DNA from: JAQVEM01 sp964556165
GTDB taxonomy: Bacteria; Actinomycetota; Humimicrobiia; Humimicrobiales; Humimicrobiaceae
Direction: 5' to 3'
DNA length: 59,513 nt
NCBI GenBank assembly: GCA_964556165.1
Contig: CAZKVH010000007.1
Location: 1-59,513, forward strand
The translations under genes and the position numbers were made by a program. The notes under the pieces are model-generated. The model had not been told where the DNA came from. It saw nothing but the letters and a program-made list of their open reading frames with translations, and made no database searches. Below, one piece after another: positions 25,383-33,335 of the stretch. Each line of letters starts with the position of its first letter. The first letter of the stretch is position 1.

Positions 25383-26324
25383 ATGAAACTTGCAGCTATT
25401 GATATAGGCACAAACTCCACAAGATTACTTATTGATGATTACAGTAATGGTAAGTTCCTTGCCCTTGAAAGAAAAATGGAAATAACTCGCCTGGGTAAGA
25501 ATCTTGAAAGGGATAATAACATTTCTGAAGATTCTGCTAAAAGGACATTGGATACGCTTGTGGCATACATGGAATTAATAAAAAATCACAGTGTAAAAAA
25601 ATACAGAGCTGTCGGGACAAGCGCTTTAAGAAAAGCATCAAATGGCAAAGAATTTGTATTAATGGTGGAGAGAGAGTTAGGATTAAAAGTTGATGTTATA
25701 GATGAGGATGAAGAGGCGCGCTTGAGCTATTATGGAGCAGTCAGGAACATAAATCTGAATAATAGCAGCGATCCAGACAGGGTCTTAAAGATTCTGGTTA
25801 TGGATATCGGGGGAGGAAGCAGTGAGTTTATGCTTGGTGATGCAGACTGCCTTATGGATTTTGTCAGCAGTATAGATATAGGCTGTGTTAATGTGAGCGA
25901 GAAATTTATTGGCTCAGATGTCCCTGATGCAGGTGATTTGGGTAAGATGCATCATTACGTAAACAGGAAAATTAGTAGCGTTATCAATAAGATAAAAGAT
26001 TCTAAACCGGGAATGGTGATAGGAGTAGCCGGGACAATAACCACTATTGCTGCAGTTGATTTAGGACTGGATGTTTATGACAGTGAGAGGATAAACAGGT
26101 ATATCTTAAGTCTGGAAAGGATTGAGGAGATATATAATTATCTATGTGGGTTGAATCTGGAAGACAGAAAGAAAGTGTCAGGAATTAATCCCGGGAGAGC
26201 AGATATAATTATCGGTGGCACAGCAATTCTAGTAGAAGTGCTGAAGCTCCTAAATTACAGGTATATTAATGTCAGTGAGAGAGATATTTTAGACGGTATT
26301 ATTTACACTATGGTTGATTTTTGA
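25383..26324 (+). CDS. ppx: Ppx/GppA phosphatase family protein
   Basis: A 313-residue exopolyphosphatase/pppGpp phosphatase of the ASKHA fold. The phosphate-1 loop is AAIDIGTNSTRLLIDDY; GTSALRKASNGKEFV and the EAR segment (DEDEEARLSYYGAV) follow. The phosphate-2 loop is VMDIGGGSSEFMLG, and GVAGTITTIAAVDLGL and NPGRADIIIGG are in place. The short single-domain length is typical of actinobacterial and archaeal-type Ppx. Polyphosphate versus pppGpp as substrate cannot be decided. The start has no strong Shine-Dalgarno; ATG at 25383 is chosen because MKLAAIDIGTN begins the conserved domain. Confidence 0.93.
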   Translation: MKLAAIDIGTNSTRLLIDDYSNGKFLALERKMEITRLGKNLERDNNISEDSAKRTLDTLVAYMELIKNHSVKKYRAVGTSALRKASNGKEFVLMVERELGLKVDVIDEDEEARLSYYGAVRNINLNNSSDPDRVLKILVMDIGGGSSEFMLGDADCLMDFVSSIDIGCVNVSEKFIGSDVPDAGDLGKMHHYVNRKISSVINKIKDSKPGMVIGVAGTITTIAAVDLGLDVYDSERINRYILSLERIEEIYNYLCGLNLEDRKKVSGINPGRADIIIGGTAILVEVLKLLNYRYINVSERDILDGIIYTMVDF

Positions 26325-26351
26325 TAATATAATTCAGCAATTTTGTTGGAT

Positions 26352-26439
26352 GCCCGAGTGGCGGAATTGGTAGACGCAACGGACTTAAAATCCGTTGAGG
26401 TTTTACCTCGTGCCGGTTCGATTCCGGCCTCGGGCACCA
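26352..26439 (+). tRNA. tRNA-Leu (anticodon UAA)
   Basis: The cloverleaf is complete. Acceptor GCCCGAG pairs with CTCGGGC; the D-arm is GGCGGAATTGGTAGACGC; the anticodon stem ACGGA/TCCGT encloses CTTAAAA with TAA at 26386-26388; a long class II variable arm and the T-arm GCCGGTTCGATTCCGGC follow. The encoded ACCA end is present. It reads UUA, a frequent Leu codon in this AT-rich genome. It lies 27 bp after ppx, as in many Actinomycetota. Confidence 0.97.
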
Positions 26440-26480
26440 TATTGAGACCTATATTGATATACTTATAAATAAATAATTTA

Positions 26481-26506
26481 TAGTTCGAACCCTCCCTCTC
26501 CAGCCA
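26481..26506 (+). repeat. tRNA 3'-end fragment (T-loop to CCA)
   Basis: The segment TAGTTCGAACCCTCCCTCTC followed by CAGCCA looks like the 3' end of a tRNA, resembling a Ser-type T-loop, T-stem 3' strand, acceptor 3' strand and CCA. The 5' partner of the T-stem is not there and the rest of the tRNA is missing. Such fragments are typical of old integration (att) sites or decayed tRNA genes. It lies 41 bp after the tRNA-Leu and just before a truncated methyltransferase gene. Confidence 0.5.
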
Positions 26507-26556
26507 GGATTTATCAAAACATCAAATTACTATATAATCATATTTTGGAGATATGA

Positions 26557-26898
26557 ATGTATAGAATTAATAAATATTACTCTAAACGTGCTCAAGAATA
26601 CGAACAGATATATCAAAGAGATGACCCCATAAGACAAAATGAACTGAATAAGATTGCAGAAGAAATAAAGAAAATATTTTATAATAAAAATGTTCTCGAA
26701 GTTGCCTGTGGAACAGGTTTTTGGACAGTCTTTCTATCTGAAACAGCAAACAAAATTGTAGCCACTGATAACAGTGAAGAAGTTTTAAAAAACTATTATT
26801 CTGAAGAAGAGCTTGTAAAAATTTTTAGCAGAAGCGGAAAACTTTTAGATATTCATTTTGGTAATTATTTCTGGTATATATACTACGAAGTGAAATGA
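26557..26898 (+). pseudogene. SAM-dependent methyltransferase remnant with internal deletion
   Basis: The 113-residue frame starts like a class I methyltransferase (MYRINKYYSKRAQEYEQIYQRDDP, then motif I NVLEVACGTGFWTVFLSETANKIVATDNSEEVL). It then jumps directly to a C-terminal segment (NYYSEEELVKIFSRSGKLLDIHFGNYFWYIYYEVK). In complete relatives these parts are separated by roughly 100 residues containing motifs II-IV and the substrate region. The join is in frame, so a short protein could still be made, but it should lack a functional substrate site. It follows the tRNA 3' fragment, which suggests a decayed mobile or accessory insertion. Confidence 0.65.
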
Positions 26899-26994
26899 TT
26901 GTAATTGTTTTTATTAAATCTATATTAAAACTCCTCCGGGGGCATATATCCAGTGAAGAATAAAGTCTTATTGTCGAAATCAAAATTAGGATGT

Positions 26995-27972
26995 TTATTT
27001 CATAACACCTGGTTTTTCTTTTATAATTGGGGTTACACCCGCAGCATCTGTTACAATAGTTGAAACTTTGTCTGAATCAACAATAAACTTAACATTTTCC
27101 TTGAGAGCTGATTCAACTGTTTCAAGCTTTTTTAAAATCTGTGCATTTCCAATAAAATATTTATTCGCAGATTCATTAACAACTTTTATTCTGTCTGCAT
27201 CAGCATTGGCAACGATTTTTATAGCTTCAGCCTTTCCTTCAGATGACAATATTAATCCTTGTTTTATTCCTTCGGCTTTTTTTATCTCAGCTCTTTTTTC
27301 ACCATCAGCTTTTGTTTCTGTTGCGGTTGCAAAGTCCCTTGCTGCAATTTTTTCCTGTTCAGCTTTTACTACATTATTCATAGATGCCTGTACGTCTGCA
27401 GGCGGCTCTATTTTCTGGATTTCACATCTTAGCACTTCTACGCCATAACTTGCTGTCTCCTTATCAAGAACTGTTTCGACCTTTTGATTGATTGAAGACC
27501 TATTTTCATTAGCATCTGTTAGGGTCATGTTACCAATTACTGCCCTTAATGTTGTTCTGGCAAGGCTGGTAAGCTGTGATCTGTGATCGTCAACATTATA
27601 AATGCTTGCTTTAACATCATTTACCTTGTAATAAATGACTGCATCTACTTCGGCATTTAATTTATCCTGGGTTATAACCATTTGAGGCGGGATATCTACC
27701 ATCTGTTCGGTAATATTCACTTTATACATCTTCTCAAATAGAGGTATTATCCAGGTTAAACCGGAATCTTTTGTCCTCATGTATTTACCAAATCTTTCAA
27801 CTATGCCTTTTTGTGTAGGTCTTACTGTTCTAAAACCTGAGAAGATATAAAACAGGAAGCCAACTACTGCTGCAACTATGCCTGCAGTCAATAAAACTGG
27901 TGAAGTACCTAGAATACCAGACACCAGGATTACTATACCCGCTATGAAAAAAATAATACTAAAAATAGCCAT
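26995..27972 (-). CDS. SPFH/Band-7 membrane protein (stomatin-like)
   Basis: A 325-residue stomatin/QmcA-type protein. Two hydrophobic N-terminal segments (about 4-24 and 28-46) anchor it. The SPFH domain covers about 50-215 (GIVERFGKYMRTKDSGLTWIIPLFEKMYKVNITEQMVDIPPQMVITQDKLNAEVDAVIYYKV, LTSLARTTLRAVIGNMTL, YGVEVLRCEIQKIEPP). A long charged coiled coil follows (about 220-275; repeated ADGEKRAEIKKAEGIKQ, EGKAEAIKIVANADADRIK). Such proteins oligomerise and scaffold membrane microdomains, often with an NfeD partner; none is encoded next to it here. The start at 27972 follows a GAAAGGATAAA motif. Confidence 0.92.
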   Translation of the reverse strand: MAIFSIIFFIAGIVILVSGILGTSPVLLTAGIVAAVVGFLFYIFSGFRTVRPTQKGIVERFGKYMRTKDSGLTWIIPLFEKMYKVNITEQMVDIPPQMVITQDKLNAEVDAVIYYKVNDVKASIYNVDDHRSQLTSLARTTLRAVIGNMTLTDANENRSSINQKVETVLDKETASYGVEVLRCEIQKIEPPADVQASMNNVVKAEQEKIAARDFATATETKADGEKRAEIKKAEGIKQGLILSSEGKAEAIKIVANADADRIKVVNESANKYFIGNAQILKKLETVESALKENVKFIVDSDKVSTIVTDAAGVTPIIKEKPGVMK

Positions 27973-28318
27973 TTTTTATCCTTTCTTTTAAATTAAGTAA
28001 AAAAACATATACTTTTAAATCATTCTATAAGAAAAACACTGAAAATAAAAATTTTATTTATATGAACAGATTTTTCAAATCATTTAATTCTTTAAAAATT
28101 TGGTTCGAAATTTCACAGCCAGGGCCAGTCAGGAATTAAAAATATTATTTAAAATTCTAATTTTTTAAATTTGTTATTTCTTTATAATCGATTAGAATAT
28201 TAATAACATTTTAAAAACATAAATGTAGATTTTATGGTTAAGATTTAGTGGATAATCGTGTCAGTGCAATGCTATTTTATTTGTTTAATTAAATTAAAAT
28301 TTTTAAGAAGGACTAAAA
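27973..28318. other. AT-rich intergenic region
   Basis: 346 bp between divergent genes. It is very AT-rich and has no credible ORF. A short segment (GGTTCGAAATTTCACAGCCA, about 28102-28121) faintly recalls a tRNA T-loop and shares GTTCGAA...AGCCAGG with the fragment near 26483, but it cannot be folded into a tRNA end. Promoters for both flanking genes are expected here, but none was clear enough to place. Confidence 0.5.
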
Positions 28319-28972
28319 ATGAGCAAATATTATCCAGAGTCAAAGGTTGAACTTAGAGGATTTATAGCAAAACATTATGATACGTTGCTTAATGTCGCAA
28401 CATTTGGCAGGTACTCTGTTGCTATCAGGAGAGTAATTATGTTGATGAAAATAGAACCTGACCATAAAATTATTGATTTTGGAGCAGGGACCGGTAGAAA
28501 CGCCTGCTTAATGATGGAACATCTTTCTGGGAATGGTGAATTGCTGGGGCTTGATATTTCCGAAGATATGATTGTTCAATTCAATAGAAATTGTTCAGGT
28601 TTTCCCAATGCCAGGGTGATTAATAAGAGGATTGACCAGGAACTGGAGTATAAGGAATTCTTTGACAGGGCTTTTATTTCTTTTGTTTTGCATGGGTTTC
28701 CCCAGGAGGCAAGGAAGCAAATTATCAGGAATGCTTTTAAGGCATTAAAAAAAGGCGGTGAATTTTTTATACTGGATTACAATGAATTCTCACTCAGGGA
28801 TATGCCTTTTTATTTAAGAATTCCTTTTAAATCCATAGAATGCCCCTATGCTTTCGATTTTATTGAAAGGGATTGGGAAAATATACTATCCGGAGAAGGA
28901 TTTGGTAATTTTGAAGAATACCTGTTTTTTAAGGATTATATAAGATTATTAAAAGCCGAGAAAGTATTGTGA
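28319..28972 (+). CDS. Class I SAM-dependent methyltransferase (UbiE-like)
   Basis: A 217-residue methyltransferase with intact motifs: motif I KIIDFGAGTGRNACLM (about residues 56-71), the acidic motif II LLGLDISEDMI, post-motif FFDRAFISFVLHGFP, and KALKKGGEFFILDYNEFSL (motif III and beta5). The pattern resembles UbiE/MenG-type or small-molecule methyltransferases, but the substrate cannot be named. The start has AGAAGGACTAAAA upstream. It is a single-gene unit; about 236 bp of AT-rich DNA follow. Homology to the neighbouring remnant at 26557 is only at the superfamily level. Confidence 0.85.
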   Translation: MSKYYPESKVELRGFIAKHYDTLLNVATFGRYSVAIRRVIMLMKIEPDHKIIDFGAGTGRNACLMMEHLSGNGELLGLDISEDMIVQFNRNCSGFPNARVINKRIDQELEYKEFFDRAFISFVLHGFPQEARKQIIRNAFKALKKGGEFFILDYNEFSLRDMPFYLRIPFKSIECPYAFDFIERDWENILSGEGFGNFEEYLFFKDYIRLLKAEKVL

Positions 28973-29208
28973 CGATTTATTATATTAATATAAGAGGTAA
29001 TTTTTATAGAAGCTTTTATAATCAATTTAGAATTAAAATTTAAGATTATAATTATTACAGGCGAATTGCACGGGTATCTTTATTGTAATAGATAACAGAA
29101 TCTTCGATATAAATTTTTTTTAAACACATACCCCAGGAAAAATAATTGAAGTAGCGAATATATATAATTGATAAAATATTTATATAATCTTTTTGGCCGG
29201 AGGTTAAA

Positions 29209-29625
29209 ATGTATATAAATAAAATAGCAAAAAAGGTAGTATTAATATTGATGGCTTTATTTATTTCTGCTATTTGTATTAGTAGCTGCTCGACAGCAGA
29301 TAAAACTCTTACAGAAGAAAACAATGGTGACATCTTAAAATTAAAAACAGATGATGTTATAGAAATAAAGTTAGAATCCAATCCTACCACTGGCTACAGC
29401 TGGTTTGTAGGTGATGGATTAGATGAAACTATTGTATCTGTTAGTGACCCGGAATTTATAGAGTTTAAAGAAGATGAAGAACTTGTTGGAGCCGGAGGGT
29501 ATGAAATATTTTCCCTAAAAGCTATATCTGAAGGCAGAATAGAACTTATATTAAATTATAAAAGACCCTGGGAAGAAGGAGAGGAGCCCATAGATACTTT
29601 TGAGTTAACAATTTCAGTTGAGTAA
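29209..29625 (+). CDS. Chagasin-like (I42) cysteine-protease-inhibitor lipoprotein
   Basis: A 138-residue lipoprotein. The signal peptide ends in CISSC with Cys27. The mature part has all three I42/chagasin loops: NPTTGYSW (58-65), GAGG (94-97, the GxGG loop) and RPW (119-121), on an immunoglobulin-like beta fold. Members inhibit papain-type cysteine proteases. The inhibitor would sit on the outer face of the cytoplasmic membrane. A strong ribosome-binding site (CCGGAGGTTAAA) precedes ATG 29209. No C1 peptidase is encoded nearby, so it may act against foreign proteases or an unlinked one. Confidence 0.92.
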   Translation: MYINKIAKKVVLILMALFISAICISSCSTADKTLTEENNGDILKLKTDDVIEIKLESNPTTGYSWFVGDGLDETIVSVSDPEFIEFKEDEELVGAGGYEIFSLKAISEGRIELILNYKRPWEEGEEPIDTFELTISVE

Positions 29626-29671
29626 TTAATATTTAAATTAATTTCCTGAAAATTGATTTGAAATTCATTTT

Positions 29672-30016
29672 TTATTTTTTAGCATTAGATTCTTTAGCTT
29701 TAACCTCTTTTTTAGCTTTTTCTTTTTTTACTGAGGTTATTTTTTTAAGAATCTTTGAGGCTTTATCAAGGTCTTCTACGTATCTTGTATTATCAGAGGT
29801 GCCAAAGGGCTTTGCACCGCGGTGATATTTAGTATCGGAAAAGGTCAATTTTTTAAAATCACCGGTGTCTCTTATAAAATCGGAAGGCAACATTTTTAAA
29901 AGATTTACAGTGCTGATATGCCATGTTTTGAATTTTAAGTCTTTGCTGTTAAGATTTTTTAGAGAATTTATCTCTTTTATTTTTTTATTAATTTTGCCTA
30001 ATATTTTTTCGTCCAT
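29672..30016 (-). CDS. Hypothetical Lys-rich small protein
   Basis: A 114-residue protein that I do not recognise. Residues 1-90 contain a Trp/His segment (KFKTWHISTVNLLKMLPSDFIRD), LTFSDTKYHRGAKPFGTSD and NTRYVEDLDKASKILKKI, which look like a conserved globular core. The last 25 residues are a Lys/Ala/Glu repeat (KKEKAKKEVKAKESNAKK), resembling the disordered basic tails of nucleic-acid-binding proteins. AGGA lies about 9 bp before ATG 30016. It is convergent with the chagasin gene and divergent from the PEBP gene. Confidence 0.6.
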   Translation of the reverse strand: MDEKILGKINKKIKEINSLKNLNSKDLKFKTWHISTVNLLKMLPSDFIRDTGDFKKLTFSDTKYHRGAKPFGTSDNTRYVEDLDKASKILKKITSVKKEKAKKEVKAKESNAKK

Positions 30017-30296
30017 CTTTTATTCCTGTATTTTTTTAATCAATTACTGACCTTGCTCAGCTTAATTTTATCATATTATATAACTATTATGAAAAAGAGT
30101 TTTAAGTAAATAACAATATTTTTATCTCCAGTAAAAAATAAAAAAAAGAGAGACCACAGTAATAATAATAGCCTGTTTGATATTTGTTTTTAGGTTTGTT
30201 ATATATTTTTGTTTTTTTTAATTATACTATAAAACAATAATAAAAAGTGATAATATTTGTATGTAAAGAAAATTACAAAAGTAAAGGAGTTCTGGT

Positions 30297-30737
30297 ATGA
30301 AGATTGAAAGCCCGGCTTTTAAAAACGATAAATTAATTCCACCAAAATACACATGTGATGGCGAAGATATTAATCCTGCCTTAATTATAAGTGACGTACC
30401 GCAGAATGCTAAAAGCATGGTTTTAATCGTTGATGACCCTGATGCTCCCGCGGGGACATGGATACACTGGACGGTCTGGAATATAGATCCTGAGGTCAGG
30501 GAAATTCCCGAGAATAGCTGTCCCCGGGATGGTATAGAAGGTATAACAGATTCGGGTAAGTCCAGATATGGGGGCCCCTGCCCGCCTTCTGGTACCCACC
30601 GCTATTTTTTTAAGATTTATGCTTTAAGCACTTTACTTAACCTCGGTAATTCTGCCAGGTCAACTGATGTCGAACGTGAGATGGAGGGGAATATCCTTGC
30701 CAGGGCGCAGCTTGTTGGATTATACAAGCGTATATAA
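30297..30737 (+). CDS. YbhB/YbcL-family PEBP-like protein
   Basis: A 146-residue member of the bacterial Raf-kinase-inhibitor-like/phosphatidylethanolamine-binding family. Signature pieces are IPPKYTCDGEDINPAL, VLIVDDPDAPAGTWIHWTVWNIDP (the DPDAP ligand-site motif) and YGGPCPPSGTHRYFFKIYALS (the GPCPPSGxHRYxF motif). The bacterial role is unclear; members are often called kinase inhibitors, but that function is not shown here. AAAGGAG lies before the ATG. About 280 bp of AT-rich DNA separate it from the divergent upstream gene. Confidence 0.95.
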   Translation: MKIESPAFKNDKLIPPKYTCDGEDINPALIISDVPQNAKSMVLIVDDPDAPAGTWIHWTVWNIDPEVREIPENSCPRDGIEGITDSGKSRYGGPCPPSGTHRYFFKIYALSTLLNLGNSARSTDVEREMEGNILARAQLVGLYKRI

Positions 30738-31075
30738 TTTATCTGGTTTAAACCTAACTGAAAAATGTAACAGGAATAAATCTCCACATTAAAGTGATTC
30801 ATTCATTTTCTTTGCTCCAGTAGTCAGGAGTTCAAAAATAGCATTGTAAGCTTCTGTATTTTTACAGAAAACTTTAAAAGCAGTTTTACCTGTTGTTTTG
30901 TTTTTATACTAAATTTTTTGTAAATATAAATTTTTCAATTTGCTGGTAAAATAATATAAAGATAAAGCATATTCCATTAAATATGACAGGGTTAATTAAG
31001 AAAATTAACTGTTTTAAAAATCGGCTTTATCTTTCAGATTGAATCCCGGTTAATTAAAATTTAGTTGAGCCAGAT
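30738..31075. other. Intergenic region with a possible gene scrap
   Basis: 338 bp without a complete gene. On the minus strand 30789-30908 is open for 39 codons and reads protein-like (it ends AIFELLTTGAKKMNESL), but it has no start codon and begins at a stop, so it may be the C-terminal scrap of a lost gene or chance. The rest is AT-rich and presumably contains the promoter of the archease-rtcB pair. Confidence 0.4.
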
Positions 31076-31534
31076 ATGAAAAAATTAAGGGCTTTTAAAA
31101 AATATAAGTATATTGAACACCCTTCTGATACCGGCATAGAGTTTTCTGGTAATACACTGGAAGAGCTTTTTTCTAACGCTGCTGCCGGGATGTTTTCAAT
31201 TATCTGCGATTTAAGATTAATTAAACCAGAAGAAACAAGAGTGATTAAAATATCCAGGAAGGGTATCGAATATGAGGACCTGATTGTATTATGGCTGGAG
31301 CGCTTACTTTACCTCCATGAAGTTGAAAGTATGTTATTTTCCAGATTTGAAGTTAAAAAAATAGTAGAAAATAGTAATAACATTATGCTGGATGCAAGAA
31401 TTTATGGCGAGAGAATAGATTTTAACAGACATGAAATAAAGATAGCTATTAAAGCTCCTACTTATCATACACTTGGCATAGAAAAAGATAGTATAAAAAA
31501 TAGCTGGCAGGGAAGGATTATTTTTGATGTATAG
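31076..31534 (+). CDS. Archease (RtcB cofactor)
   Basis: A 152-residue archease that speeds guanylylation and multiple turnover of the RNA ligase RtcB, whose gene follows after 17 bp. The family signature is YIEHPSDTGIEFSGNTLEELFSNAAAGMFSIICD, with the metal-binding Asp in HPSDTGIEF. VLWLERLLYLHEVESMLFSRFEV and the C-terminal AIKAPTYHTLGIE, with another acidic/His metal site, are also present. The length is close to archaeal archeases. Confidence 0.95.
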   Translation: MKKLRAFKKYKYIEHPSDTGIEFSGNTLEELFSNAAAGMFSIICDLRLIKPEETRVIKISRKGIEYEDLIVLWLERLLYLHEVESMLFSRFEVKKIVENSNNIMLDARIYGERIDFNRHEIKIAIKAPTYHTLGIEKDSIKNSWQGRIIFDV

Positions 31535-31551
31535 GAGAGGAGGGATTTAAG

Positions 31552-33003
31552 ATGAATGAATATAAAATCAATAAAATAAGTGATTACAAATGGGAAATAG
31601 AAAAAGATGAAAAATATGGTATGAGGGTACCTGGAATAATTTTTGCCAATAAAGAACTTCTTGACCATGCAGTGAGAGAGAAAACTATAGATCAGGTTAT
31701 GAATGTCGCCACACTCCCCGGGATTTTAAAAGCTTCTTTTGCTATGCCTGATATACATTATGGTTATGGTTTCCCCATAGGAGGTGTTGCTGCATTTGGT
31801 GAGGAAGGGGGAGTTATTTCACCAGGCGGAGTTGGTTTTGATATATCCTGTGGAGTAAGGATTCTTCGCAGCAATCTTGATATCAAAGATGTTAAAAATA
31901 AGCTGGAAGATATAATGGGAATATTATCTATGAGTGTGCCAAAAGGAGTTGGCAGCAAGGGAAAAATCAGATTATCTAAGAGTGAGTTAACAAGGTTAAT
32001 AGTAGAAGGAGTTAACTGGGCGATTAAAAATGGATATGGCTGGGAAGAAGATAAATTTTTTATAGAGGAGAAAGGGCAGATGGAAGATACCAACCCGGAT
32101 TATGTAAGTAGCGAGGCTATGGAAAGAGGTTTAAGCCAGGTGGGAACCCTTGGTTCGGGAAATCATTTTCTGGAGATTCAGGTAGTTGATACAATATATG
32201 ATAAAGCAGCAGCGGAGGCTATGGGACTTAATGAGGGTCAGATAGCTATTATGATACATTCAGGTTCCAGGGGGTTCGGTCACCAGATATGCAGTGATTA
32301 TATAAGGGTGATGCAGAAAACTGCCGCGGAATATGGCATAAAGCTCCCTGACAGGCAGCTGGCATGTGCTCCTCTTGATTCTCCTGAAAGTAAAAGATAT
32401 TACAGAGCAATGAATTGTGCTGCTAATTATGCTATGGTAAATAGACAGTGCCTCGCAAACTGGGCAAGAGAAGCTCTGGAGAAATTTTTCAAGAAATCTC
32501 AGGAGAAGTTGGGACTTAATATTGTATATGATGTATCTCATAATATAGCAAAATTTGAGGAATATAATATTGATGGTGAAGTTAAGAAGGTTTGCGTGCA
32601 CAGAAAGGGTGCCACAAGGTCTTTTCCACCCGGGCACAGGGATATCCCCGGGCAATATAAGAGTATCGGTCAGCCTGTTTTAATTCCCGGAGATATGGGA
32701 ACGTATTCTTATATTCTCGTGGGGACTGAAAAAGCTATGGATGAGAGTTTCGGTTCTACATGTCACGGAGCAGGAAGGCTTATGAGCAGAACAAAGGCAA
32801 AGAAAAGCGTTCAGGGCAGTGAACTTAAAAAAGAACTTTTTGATGATAAAGGAATCGTAGTTATGGCAGGTAGCATGGCCGGCTTAGCGGAAGAAGCACC
32901 CCTTGCCTATAAGGATGTAAACGAGGTAGTGGATATCGCCCATAATGCTGGCCTGTCAAAAAAGGCAGTTCGGCTAAGACCCCTTGGCGTTTTAAAGGGT
33001 TAA
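31552..33003 (+). CDS. rtcB: RNA-splicing ligase RtcB (3'-phosphate/5'-OH ligase)
   Basis: A 483-residue GTP- and Mn-dependent RNA ligase joining 2',3'-cyclic-phosphate or 3'-phosphate ends to 5'-OH ends. Manganese ligands are visible: Cys100 in GGVGFDISCG, His205 in GSGNHFLE, His236 in IHSGSRGFG and His330 in YDVSHNI. The guanylylated His is His405 in GSTCHGAGR. The strong site GGAGAGGAGGG precedes the start. Known roles are tRNA splicing in archaea and RNA repair in bacteria. No RtcA/RtcR or RNA-targeting toxin is adjacent. The archease neighbour supports repair with efficient turnover. Confidence 0.97.
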   Translation: MNEYKINKISDYKWEIEKDEKYGMRVPGIIFANKELLDHAVREKTIDQVMNVATLPGILKASFAMPDIHYGYGFPIGGVAAFGEEGGVISPGGVGFDISCGVRILRSNLDIKDVKNKLEDIMGILSMSVPKGVGSKGKIRLSKSELTRLIVEGVNWAIKNGYGWEEDKFFIEEKGQMEDTNPDYVSSEAMERGLSQVGTLGSGNHFLEIQVVDTIYDKAAAEAMGLNEGQIAIMIHSGSRGFGHQICSDYIRVMQKTAAEYGIKLPDRQLACAPLDSPESKRYYRAMNCAANYAMVNRQCLANWAREALEKFFKKSQEKLGLNIVYDVSHNIAKFEEYNIDGEVKKVCVHRKGATRSFPPGHRDIPGQYKSIGQPVLIPGDMGTYSYILVGTEKAMDESFGSTCHGAGRLMSRTKAKKSVQGSELKKELFDDKGIVVMAGSMAGLAEEAPLAYKDVNEVVDIAHNAGLSKKAVRLRPLGVLKG

Positions 33004-33335
33004 ATAATCTAATCGTTTTTAACAGAAAACTACAGCTAAAATGCAGCGTAAGAATTAATTCCGTAACAGAATGATTAAACATCTTATTTACCTTTTTTTG
33101 AGATTGATGATTTAATTTTTATTAGTTAGCAGGATTCTATTGAATAAAAGTAAAAATAAAAGTAATTGAAAATACATTAATTCTTTTATTTAAAATAGAA
33201 TATTATTATAATGTATACAACGCAGAGATTATTATTTTATATATACCTTAGAATAACCGGAAAATATGACATATTTTTTTAATAGTTTTTAAATTGTAAA
33301 TCTATCTTTATTTTTTAAAGCAGGCTTCAGGGTTT
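33004..33335. other. AT-rich intergenic region
   Basis: 332 bp between rtcB and the ParA-like gene. It is strongly AT-rich, with no ORF, tRNA or convincing hairpin found by eye. No parS-like palindrome of the TGTTTCACGTGAAACA type is present. Confidence 0.5.

Noticed and set aside
28102..28124. Second tRNA 3' fragment resembling the one at 26483
   Set aside because: It shares only GTTCGAA and AGCCAGG; it cannot form a T-stem or acceptor end. With AT-rich DNA this is probably chance, so no att pair around the SPFH gene is claimed.
33004..33335. Centromere (parS) site near the ParA-like gene
   Set aside because: No palindrome of the known parS type or tandem iterons was seen.
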